A stretch of 13,081 nt of DNA from Oscillospiraceae bacterium (GTDB lineage: Bacteria > Bacillota > Clostridia > Oscillospirales > Oscillospiraceae): NCBI GenBank assembly GCA_017624645.1, contig JAGAMQ010000101.1:1-13081 (forward strand), in the 5' to 3' direction. The notes under the pieces are model-generated. The model saw only the letters and a program-made list of their open reading frames with translations. It did no database searches and was not told the DNA's origin. The translations under genes and the position numbers were made by a program. Position 1 is the first letter of the stretch, and the number at the start of each line of letters is the position of its first letter. Below, piece after piece: positions 7,115-13,081 of this stretch.

Positions 7115-7210
7115 TGGAAGCGGTGACAGGTTTTTCTAGTGAAAATTAAGTTGCAAACAAAAAAACCTTGTGGTATAATGCAACGTAGACTTACTGTATA
7201 ACCGCTTCCA
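7115..7210. repeat. 10-bp inverted repeat flanking the opp promoter
   Basis: TGGAAGCGGT at 7115-7124 and its exact reverse complement ACCGCTTCCA at 7201-7210 stand on either side of the opp promoter (7151-7179), with their centres 86 bases apart. The downstream arm would be near the beginning of the opp transcript. The pair could be an operator pair for DNA looping, or chance. No other structured element is obvious in the ~290-base gap between hpt and oppB apart from the two promoters. Confidence 0.45.
7151..7179 (+). promoter_or_regulatory. Promoter of the opp operon
   Basis: TTGCAA (7151-7156) and TATAAT (7174-7179) are separated by 17 bases and preceded by TG for an extended -10. Transcription should start near 7186, leaving an untranslated leader of ~100 bases before oppB. 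The leader has AACCGC at 7200-7205 that can pair with GCGGTT at 7254-7259, a weak possible structure. Confidence 0.8.
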
Positions 7211-7286
7211 TACCCTTTTTGAGGAATGAACGGAATCCCATATTTTCGTACCGGCGGTTTTAGCTAATAAAGAAAGGAACATTTGC

Positions 7287-8216
7287 ATGAATTCCAAAAC
7301 CTTGCTTTATATTCTAAAGCGAATCTTTCTGGCCGCGTTGACAGTTTGGATCGTTATTACCATCACTTTCTTCGTGACCCGTGCAGTGCCCGGCGGTCCC
7401 TTCCTGGGAGAAAAGGCGCTGTCTGCAGAGGCGGAAGCCGCCCTGAACGCCAAATACGGTCTGGATAAGCCTGTATTTGAGCAGTATACCACCTATTTGA
7501 GTGATATTCTTTTCCGTTTTGATTTCGGCCCCAGCCTGAAGGACCGCGGCCGGGATGTGGTGGACATTATCACTAACGGCATGAAGGTCTCCATCAAGCT
7601 GGGTGTGTGTGCTGCTGCTATTGCCACTGTGGTTGGCGTTGTGCTGGGCGCTGTGGCTGCTTTGCGCCGTAACAAGCTGGTGGATAAGATCATCATGGTG
7701 GTTACCACTGCCTTTGTTTCCATGCCCTCTTTCATTATGGGTACACTGCTTTTGCTACTGTTTGCCCAGGTACTGAAGTGGGTGCCTGCCAACGGTGCCA
7801 CAGCGGGCGGTCTTATTATGCCTGTCATCACGCTGGCACTGTATCCCGCGGCTTATATCACCCGTCTGACCCGGTCCTCCATGCTGGATGTGCTGGGACA
7901 GGATTATATCCGTACCGCCCGGGCAAAGGGTGTTTCCCCGGTGAAGGTTATCTTTGGCCATGCCCTGAAGAACTCCCTGATCCCCGTTATTACCTATCTG
8001 GGCCCCATGCTCGCGTACATCGTCACCGGTTCTCTGGTGGTGGAGCAGATCTTTGCGGTTCCCGGTATCGGCAGAGATTTTGTCAATAGTATCACAAACC
8101 GTGACTATCCCCTGATTATGGGCACCACCATCGTGCTGGCAACCCTGATCGTTGTGATGAATCTGGTCAGCGACATTATGTATAAGGTCGTTGATCCCAG
8201 AATTACCTTGGAGTAA
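7287..8216 (+). CDS. oppB: Oligopeptide ABC transporter permease OppB
   Basis: A 309-residue inner-membrane permease, first gene of the operon, with AAAGGA at 7273-7278. Helix 1 (about residues 9-30) is preceded by basic residues as usual in the BPD_transp_1 OppB/DppB family. A long external segment (31-98) contains the family's KYGLDKPVFEQYTTYL motif. Five further hydrophobic stretches follow. The cytoplasmic coupling helix, the EAA motif, is at about 205-228 (QDYIRTARAKGVSPVKVIF) and contacts the ATPases. The end SDIMYKVVDPRI (295-306) is typical of OppB. Together with OppC it forms the channel through which OppA-delivered peptides pass. The length equals that of most family members. Confidence 0.95.
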   Translation: MNSKTLLYILKRIFLAALTVWIVITITFFVTRAVPGGPFLGEKALSAEAEAALNAKYGLDKPVFEQYTTYLSDILFRFDFGPSLKDRGRDVVDIITNGMKVSIKLGVCAAAIATVVGVVLGAVAALRRNKLVDKIIMVVTTAFVSMPSFIMGTLLLLLFAQVLKWVPANGATAGGLIMPVITLALYPAAYITRLTRSSMLDVLGQDYIRTARAKGVSPVKVIFGHALKNSLIPVITYLGPMLAYIVTGSLVVEQIFAVPGIGRDFVNSITNRDYPLIMGTTIVLATLIVVMNLVSDIMYKVVDPRITLE

Positions 8217-8229
8217 GGAGGTGGCAGCG

Positions 8230-9288
8230 TTGAAAAAGAACCCCTTTAGCTTGCATGTGAACATGGATGATTTTATCCCTGCCACTGCGGAAGAAAAAGA
8301 ATATATGGTGCAGATGCGCCCCTCCACCACCTTCTTTAAGGACGGTGTGAAGCGCCTGCTGAAAAACAAGGTGGCAACTGTCAGCTTTGTTTTGATCGTG
8401 CTTATCACCCTAACTTCCATTTTTCTGCCCATGCTGTGGCCCTACGGCTACGATCAGCAGCTGGGTCAGGTGTGGGGCCGTCCCATGGATCCTTCCTACA
8501 ATAATCTTGCCCCCTTTGAGTACGGCACCACCGAACAGGCACGGATCGCCGCCGGTGAAAGCATTTTCCCCCACATTTTCGGTACCGATTCCCAGGGCCG
8601 TGACTACTTTATCCGGGTGGTCTATGGTGCCCGGATCTCTTTGGGTGTTGGCTTCTTTGCCAGTATCATCGTTCTGATCATCGGCATGACTGTGGGTTCC
8701 ATCGCCGGATATATCGGCGGCAAGGTGGATATCATTATCATGCGGATCGTGGATATTATTTATTCTCTGCCGGACACCCTTATGGTTATTCTGTTGGCTT
8801 CTGTGATGAAGGTAAGCCTGGGCGCGCTGATCGAAGGAACGGTCCTTGCCAAGCTGGGCAGTAACATGATCAGTTTGTTTGTGGTCTTTGCCCTTTTGTA
8901 CTGGGTGAGCATGTCCCGTTTGATCCGCGGACAGATCCTGAGCCTTCGCGAGCAGGAGTATGTCCTGGCTTCCAAGGCTGCCGGTGCCAAGTCCGGTTGG
9001 GTCATCAAGAAGCATCTGATCCCCAACTGCATCAGCGTGGTGATCATTTCCACCGCTTTGCAGATTCCCAACGCTATCTTCACCGAGAGCTATCTGAGCT
9101 TCTTGGGCCTGGGCGTCAACGCCCCCATGCCCAGCCTAGGCTCTCTGGCGTCCGATGCCCTGAACGGCATCTCCTCCTATCCCCACCGTCTGGTGATCCC
9201 TGCTGTGGTCATCAGCCTGATCGTGCTGTCTCTGAACCTGTTTGGTGACGGCCTGCGGGATGCTTTCGATCCCAAGCTGAAGAATTAA
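8230..9288 (+). CDS. oppC: Oligopeptide ABC transporter permease OppC
   Basis: A 352-residue permease pairing with OppB. The TTG start at 8230 is chosen because AAGGAGG (8215-8221) stands 8 bases before it and the start clears the oppB stop; the frame could be opened further upstream at 8191, but that would sit within oppB without a ribosome binding site. The cytoplasmic N-terminus is long (about 48 residues), then helix 1 (about 50-69), an extracytoplasmic segment with HIFGTDSQGRD (115-125), a conserved OppC/DppC motif, four or five more helices, and the EAA motif at about 242-265 (EYVLASKAAGAKSGWVIKK). FLGLGVNAPMPSLG (291-304) and the ending LRDAFDPKL are family hallmarks. It is about 50 residues longer than E. 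coli OppC, mainly in the N-terminus and first external loop. Confidence 0.93.
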   Translation: MKKNPFSLHVNMDDFIPATAEEKEYMVQMRPSTTFFKDGVKRLLKNKVATVSFVLIVLITLTSIFLPMLWPYGYDQQLGQVWGRPMDPSYNNLAPFEYGTTEQARIAAGESIFPHIFGTDSQGRDYFIRVVYGARISLGVGFFASIIVLIIGMTVGSIAGYIGGKVDIIIMRIVDIIYSLPDTLMVILLASVMKVSLGALIEGTVLAKLGSNMISLFVVFALLYWVSMSRLIRGQILSLREQEYVLASKAAGAKSGWVIKKHLIPNCISVVIISTALQIPNAIFTESYLSFLGLGVNAPMPSLGSLASDALNGISSYPHRLVIPAVVISLIVLSLNLFGDGLRDAFDPKLKN

Positions 9289-9305
9289 GAAAGGAACGTT
9301 AAGTT

Positions 9306-10304
9306 ATGGCATTACTTGAAGTACGTGACCTGCATACGGCGTTTACCACTCCCGCAGGCACTGTCAATGCGGTAAACGGCGTGTCCTTTAATCTGGAACG
9401 GGGCAAGGTGCTGGGCATCGTTGGTGAGTCCGGCTCCGGTAAGTCCGTTACCGCTTATTCCATTATGCAGATTCTGGAGAAGAACGGCAAGATCGTCTCC
9501 GGCTCCGTGAAGATCGACGGTCAGGAGCTGGTGGGTGCCGGGGAGAAGGTCATGAAGACCGTTCGCGGCAACAAGATCTCCATTATCTTCCAGGACCCTA
9601 TGACCTCTCTGAACCCCACCTATACCGTGGGCCATCAGCTGACAGAGGCCATTCTGCTGCACACCAACCGCAACAAGAAGCAGGCCTATGACCGGGCTGT
9701 GGAAATGCTTCGTCTGGTGAATATCAATGAGCCGCATAAGCGTATGAAGCAGTATCCCTACGAGTTCTCCGGCGGTATGCGTCAGCGTATTATGATTGCA
9801 ATGGCACTGGCCTGTGAGCCGGATATCCTCATTGCCGACGAGCCTACCACCGCACTGGACGTGACCATTCAGGCGCAGATTCTGGAGCTGATGAAGTCTC
9901 TGCAGGAAGAGCTGGGCATGGCAATCATTATGATTACCCATGATCTGGGTGTTGTGGCGCAGATGTGTGACGAAGTGATCGTCATGTATGCTGGCTCCAT
10001 TTGTGAGCAGGGCACCGCTGACGAGATCTTCTACAACCCCCGCCACGAGTACACCAAGGGCCTGATGCACTCCATCCCCACCGTGAACAACGATGACGAA
10101 AAGCTGGAGCCCATCTCCGGCACGCCCATCGACCTTTTGAATATGCCCAAGGGTTGCCCCTTTGCACCCAGGTGCGATGCAGCTATGAAGATCTGTCTCC
10201 GGGAGCGCTGCCAGCGCATGGAGATCAATGAGGATCATGCAGCAGCCTGCTGGATGAATGTGAAAGAGCAGATGGAGCAAGAGGAAGGCGGTGAGGAAGC
10301 ATGA
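9306..10304 (+). CDS. oppD: Oligopeptide ABC transporter ATPase OppD
   Basis: A 332-residue cytoplasmic ATPase with AAGGAA at 9291-9296. Walker A is GESGSGKS (40-47), Q-loop Gln96, the ABC signature FSGGMRQ (154-160), Walker B ILIADEP (174-180) and the switch His212 in MITHDLG. After the nucleotide-binding domain comes the oligopeptide/dipeptide C-terminal extension with GCPFAPRC and further cysteines (284, 290, 297, 302, 315). In some DppD/OppD proteins such cysteines bind a [4Fe-4S] cluster; the same may hold here. It forms a heterodimer with OppF and powers transport through OppBC. The gene overlaps oppF by 4 bases (ATGA), indicating translational coupling. Confidence 0.95.
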   Translation: MALLEVRDLHTAFTTPAGTVNAVNGVSFNLERGKVLGIVGESGSGKSVTAYSIMQILEKNGKIVSGSVKIDGQELVGAGEKVMKTVRGNKISIIFQDPMTSLNPTYTVGHQLTEAILLHTNRNKKQAYDRAVEMLRLVNINEPHKRMKQYPYEFSGGMRQRIMIAMALACEPDILIADEPTTALDVTIQAQILELMKSLQEELGMAIIMITHDLGVVAQMCDEVIVMYAGSICEQGTADEIFYNPRHEYTKGLMHSIPTVNNDDEKLEPISGTPIDLLNMPKGCPFAPRCDAAMKICLRERCQRMEINEDHAAACWMNVKEQMEQEEGGEEA

Positions 10305-11281
10305 GCAATATGGAAAATCTCGTTGAAGTCAAGAACCTGAAGGAATACTTCAATATCACCACCGGTATGTTCCAGTCCAAGCCTTTGAAGGCTGTGGACG
10401 ATGTTTCCTTCGCCATCCGCAAGGGTGAAACTTTGGGTCTCGTAGGCGAGTCCGGCTGCGGCAAGACCACCGTGGGCCGTACCATTTTGCACCTTTACAA
10501 GCCCACTGCCGGTGAGATCTGGTTCAAGGGCAAGAAGATCGAGACCAAGGCAGATATCATGGAATACCGTAAGAAGTCTGCCATGGTGTTCCAGGATCCC
10601 TATTCCTCTCTGAACCCCCGTATGACTGTTTCCGATATCATCGGTGAGCCTCTGGACATCCACAAGATGTATGCCGATAAGGCAGAGCGTCAGGAAAAGA
10701 TCCTGGAGCTGATGAACCGGGTGGGACTGAACTCTGAGCATGCCAGCCGGTACGCCCATGAGTTCTCCGGCGGTCAGCGTCAGCGTATCGGCATTGCCCG
10801 GGCGCTGGCAACGAGCCCCGAGTTCGTGGTGTGTGACGAGCCTGTTTCCGCACTGGACGTTTCCATTCAGGCACAGGTCATCAATATGTTTGATGAGCTG
10901 CAGGATCAGATGGATCTGACCTACCTGTTCATTGCCCATGACCTTTTGGTTGTGCGTCACATTTCCGACCGGATCGCCGTTATGTATCTGGGCAAGATGG
11001 TGGAGCTGGCAGATGCCAAGGAGATCTATGACCATCCCCTGCATCCCTACTCCAAGAGCCTGATGTCCGCGGTTCCCGTGCCGGATCCCAAAATCGCCAG
11101 AGCCAACCAGCGTGTGGTCCTCACCGGCGATATCCCCAGCCCCCTCAATGCGCCCTCCGGCTGCCCCTTCCGCACCCGCTGCCCCTACGCCTGCGACGCC
11201 TGTGCCGAAGCCATGCCCGAGCTGAAGGAAGTGTCCCCCGGTCACTTCGTTGCCTGCCACAGAGTGGCAGAGATCAACTAA
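10301..11281 (+). CDS. oppF: Oligopeptide ABC transporter ATPase OppF
   Basis: A 326-residue cytoplasmic ATPase, partner of OppD, whose ATG overlaps the oppD stop. Walker A GESGCGKT (49-56), Q-loop Gln98, signature FSGGQRQ (155-161), Walker B VVCDEP (176-181), and His213 in IAHDLLVV are all intact, so both nucleotide sites of the OppDF pair should be competent. The C-terminal extension again carries a cysteine cluster (288, 294, 298, 301, 319) with [12 protein letters not shown]. The variant [23 protein letters not shown] at the N-terminus is of the OppF type. The next gene, oppA, begins after a gap of 114 bases, which holds a hairpin. Confidence 0.95.
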   Translation: MSNMENLVEVKNLKEYFNITTGMFQSKPLKAVDDVSFAIRKGETLGLVGESGCGKTTVGRTILHLYKPTAGEIWFKGKKIETKADIMEYRKKSAMVFQDPYSSLNPRMTVSDIIGEPLDIHKMYADKAERQEKILELMNRVGLNSEHASRYAHEFSGGQRQRIGIARALATSPEFVVCDEPVSALDVSIQAQVINMFDELQDQMDLTYLFIAHDLLVVRHISDRIAVMYLGKMVELADAKEIYDHPLHPYSKSLMSAVPVPDPKIARANQRVVLTGDIPSPLNAPSGCPFRTRCPYACDACAEAMPELKEVSPGHFVACHRVAEIN

Positions 11282-11310
11282 GGCGCATATATCATTTTTG
11301 TCTCCTTGTT

Positions 11311-11338
11311 CTGCTGGCAGCTTGCCGTGCGCCGGCAG
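11311..11338 (+). other. Hairpin between oppF and oppA
   Basis: CTGCTGGC (11311-11318) can pair with GCCGGCAG (11331-11338), 8 bp with one G-U, around a 12-base loop. No T-run follows, so it is not a standard terminator. It could protect or process the oppF-oppA transcript, allowing more binding protein than transporter to be made. A weak -10-like TATATT at 11347-11352 lies downstream but has no clear -35. Confidence 0.4.
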
Positions 11339-11395
11339 GATTTGGATATATTGAAACGCAAATTCCCCATTTTATTTGAGAAAGGAAAATGCAAC

Positions 11396-13081
11396 ATGAA
11401 GAAACTCTTTGCTCTGCTTCTGGCAGTTGTGTTGGTGTTTGGTCTGGTCGCTTGCGGCGCTCCCGCTCAGCAGGCTGGCAATCCCAATGCTTCCACCGCT
11501 ACCGTGAAGCCCACTACCCCCGAAGAGATCGAAGCTGCTCAGGCTGAGATCCGTTACGCTGTCGGCCTGCTGCTGGACCGCAACTACATCGTTGAGTCCG
11601 TCTCCCAGGCTGGCGAGAAGCCCGCTAACTCCTTCGTTGCTGACGGCATGGCCGACCTGAACGGCGGTAACTTTGCTGCCAATGCCAATGGTGGTAAGGG
11701 CTACTACAGCGTCGACAAGGCCCAGTTCCAGGCCAACTTTGACGAGGCAGTTACCATTCTGAAGAAGTACTACGACTTTGACGGCACAAAGTTCGTCGGC
11801 TTCCCCACCCTGAACTACATCTACAACACCAACGACGGCCACAAGGCAATCGCTGAGTACATTCAGGGCGCTCTGAGCAATGTCGGCATCAGCATGAACC
11901 TGGAGAACCAGGAGTGGAACACCTTCCTGAACACCCGTAAGGAAGGCAACTACTCTGTTGCCCGTAACGGCTGGGTTGCTGACTACACCGATCCCATCTG
12001 CTTCCTGGATATGTGGGTCACCGCTTCCGGTAACAACGATGTGCAGTTCGGCAAGGGCGCACACGCTGACCTGAAGATCTACGATCTGGACCTGACCAAG
12101 TGGGGTTACGAGACCAAGGTCGAGAAGGGCACCTGGGCTGAGACCTACGACGTGCTGATCTCCACCATCAAGGCTTGCACCGATGATGAGACCCGTTTCG
12201 AGCTGATGCACCTGGCAGAGGATATGCTGATGGCTACCGGCTGCCTGACCCCCGTCTACTACTACACTGATCTGTACATGATCAACCCCGCTGTGAAGGG
12301 CTTCTACTCCATCCCCTTGGGCTACAAGTACTTCCAGAACACCACTGTTGAGGGCAAGACCTCTCTGCCCGTGTGCCTGGCTTCCGAGCCCGACACCATC
12401 GACCCCGCTCTGAACTCCGCTGTTGACGGCGCTACCATGCTGACCCACCTGTTCGCAGGTCTGGCAAAGTGGGCACAGGCCGAGGACGGCACTCTGTCCG
12501 TGGTTGCTGACTGCGCTGAGGAGCTGGTTGAGGGTGTTACCAACGACGACGGCACCGTGACCTACACCTATACCCTGCGTGACGGCCTGAAGTGGTCCGA
12601 CGGCAAGGCTATGTCCGCTAAGGACTTCGAGTTCGCGTGGAAGCGCGCTGCCTCCACTGAGCTGGGCGCTGACTACGGCTACATGTTCGAGGTCATTAAG
12701 GGCTACGGCACCGACAACAAGGACGACCTGGCTGTTAAGGCTATCGACGACAAGACCCTGGAGGTCACCCTGAGCAACGCTGTTGCTTACTGGAACGAGC
12801 TGCTGGCATTCCCCACCTACTTCCCCGTCCGCGAGGATGTGGTTGCTGATGAGAAGTGGGCTACCGAGGCTGCTACCTACGTCTGCAACGGCGCTTACAC
12901 CATCTCCGCTTGGGAGCATGACTCCGTCATCACCATGACCAAGAACGAGGCTTACTATGATGCCGCTAACGTCACCATGCCTGAGCTGAAGTTCTACCTG
13001 TCCGATGACGCCAACAACATGCTGACCAACTACAAGAACGGCGACTGGCTGCTCATCGACGACGTTCCCACCAACGAGATC
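11396..13081 (+). CDS. oppA: Oligopeptide-binding lipoprotein OppA-like, apparently circularly permuted (3' end outside window)
   Basis: 562 codons are visible without a stop; the start ATG follows AAAGGA (11381-11386). A lipoprotein signal peptide is clear (KK then a hydrophobic run, lipobox Leu17-Val18-Ala19-Cys20), so it is anchored outside the membrane, where it would capture peptides for OppBCDF. A polar linker (21-41) follows. Residues ~43-317 then match the C-terminal half of the SBP_bac_5/OppA family: IRYAVGLLLDRNYIVESV, YNTNDGHKAIAEYI, NLENQEWNTFLNTRKEG (168-184), GWVADYTDP, LMHLAEDMLM, PVYYYTDLYM, and the family's usual C-terminal end LGYKYFQ. From residue ~324 the sequence is the normal N-terminal half: LASEPDTIDPALNSAVDGAT, TLRDGLKWSDGK, NGAYTISAWEHDS, DDVPTNEI. 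The order is thus reversed relative to E. coli OppA. Codon use is strongly biased (GCT, GAC, AAC, ATC), as in highly expressed genes. Function as a peptide-binding protein is inferred from its place as the last gene of the opp operon. Confidence 0.9.
   Translation, partial: MKKLFALLLAVVLVFGLVACGAPAQQAGNPNASTATVKPTTPEEIEAAQAEIRYAVGLLLDRNYIVESVSQAGEKPANSFVADGMADLNGGNFAANANGGKGYYSVDKAQFQANFDEAVTILKKYYDFDGTKFVGFPTLNYIYNTNDGHKAIAEYIQGALSNVGISMNLENQEWNTFLNTRKEGNYSVARNGWVADYTDPICFLDMWVTASGNNDVQFGKGAHADLKIYDLDLTKWGYETKVEKGTWAETYDVLISTIKACTDDETRFELMHLAEDMLMATGCLTPVYYYTDLYMINPAVKGFYSIPLGYKYFQNTTVEGKTSLPVCLASEPDTIDPALNSAVDGATMLTHLFAGLAKWAQAEDGTLSVVADCAEELVEGVTNDDGTVTYTYTLRDGLKWSDGKAMSAKDFEFAWKRAASTELGADYGYMFEVIKGYGTDNKDDLAVKAIDDKTLEVTLSNAVAYWNELLAFPTYFPVREDVVADEKWATEAATYVCNGAYTISAWEHDSVITMTKNEAYYDAANVTMPELKFYLSDDANNMLTNYKNGDWLLIDDVPTNEI

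Noticed and set aside
7086..7139. 17-codon frame (MSVGNVYKSTGSGDRFF) with AAGGAG 5 bases upstream, in the hpt-oppB gap.
   Set aside because: It lies upstream of the opp promoter and no promoter for it is visible, so there is no reason to think it is transcribed. It may be chance.
7226..7267. 13-codon frame (MNGIPYFRTGGFS) in the opp leader, a possible leader peptide.
   Set aside because: The GAGGA directly abuts the ATG with no spacing, the peptide shows no run of a regulated amino acid, and no attenuator hairpin with a T-run follows.
8191..8229. Longer version of oppC starting at 8191, or at GTG 8221.
   Set aside because: 8191 lies inside oppB and has no Shine-Dalgarno sequence; GTG 8221 overlaps the AAGGAGG itself. 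TTG at 8230 is correctly spaced.
9312..11260. Long - strand frames of 322 and 341 codons opposite oppD and oppF.
   Set aside because: Both lie opposite well-supported ATPase genes, are rich in His, Gly and Gln without domain motifs, and lack ribosome binding sites.
11372..12919. A 515-codon open frame on the - strand, almost as long as oppA.
   Set aside because: It is the shadow of oppA on the opposite strand: the strong codon bias removes stop codons there. Its translation is a low-complexity mixture of Val, Leu, Gly, Gln and Ser with no known motif, it has no ribosome binding site, and the + strand frame has a signal peptide and clear family motifs.

Overview
The window looks like a chromosomal segment of a gut-type Clostridia bacterium (Bacillota, plausibly Oscillospiraceae-like). 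Pointers are Gram-positive style AGGAGG and AAAGGA ribosome binding sites, sigma-A promoters with extended -10 boxes, a lipoprotein-type substrate-binding protein, and protein sequences closest in feel to clostridial families. The genus is an inference; no rRNA or marker gene is present.

Region 1 (1-5194) is the right-hand end of a phage late region, all on the + strand and tightly packed: the C-terminus of a tail-tip protein, a DUF859-type tail protein, a probable receptor-binding protein, a small coiled-coil protein with a CBM5/12-like chitin/sugar-binding end, an N-acetylmuramoyl-L-alanine amidase endolysin with a peptidoglycan-binding domain, an XhlA-like membrane coiled-coil protein and a small holin-like protein. 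A perfect 12-bp hairpin terminator closes it. No integrase or attachment site can be recognised, but the prophage/host junction should lie between this terminator and the promoter of the next gene (about 5195-5303).

Region 2 (5304-7053) is host housekeeping: an M42 metallo-aminopeptidase on the + strand and a convergent hypoxanthine phosphoribosyltransferase (hpt) on the - strand, separated by a terminator. hpt and the next operon are divergent, and each has its own well-formed promoter.

Region 3 (7151-13081) is an oligopeptide ABC importer operon, oppB-oppC-oppD-oppF-oppA: two permeases, two ATPases and, last, a lipoprotein binding protein that runs off the window. The peptidase and the importer together suggest peptide uptake and breakdown, though they are not co-transcribed.

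The main discovery candidate is the binding protein. After its lipoprotein signal peptide it begins with what is normally the C-terminal half of OppA (from the 'alpha-helix after the hinge' motif through the family's normal C-terminal end) and then continues into what is normally the N-terminal half. The halves are in swapped order: an apparent circular permutation, or else part of a duplicated C-N-C protein. The second candidate is an in-frame internal ribosome binding site and GTG start inside the endolysin, positioned to make a free cell-wall-binding domain. The receptor-binding gene also contains two AT-rich islands in a GC-rich frame, a mosaic pattern.
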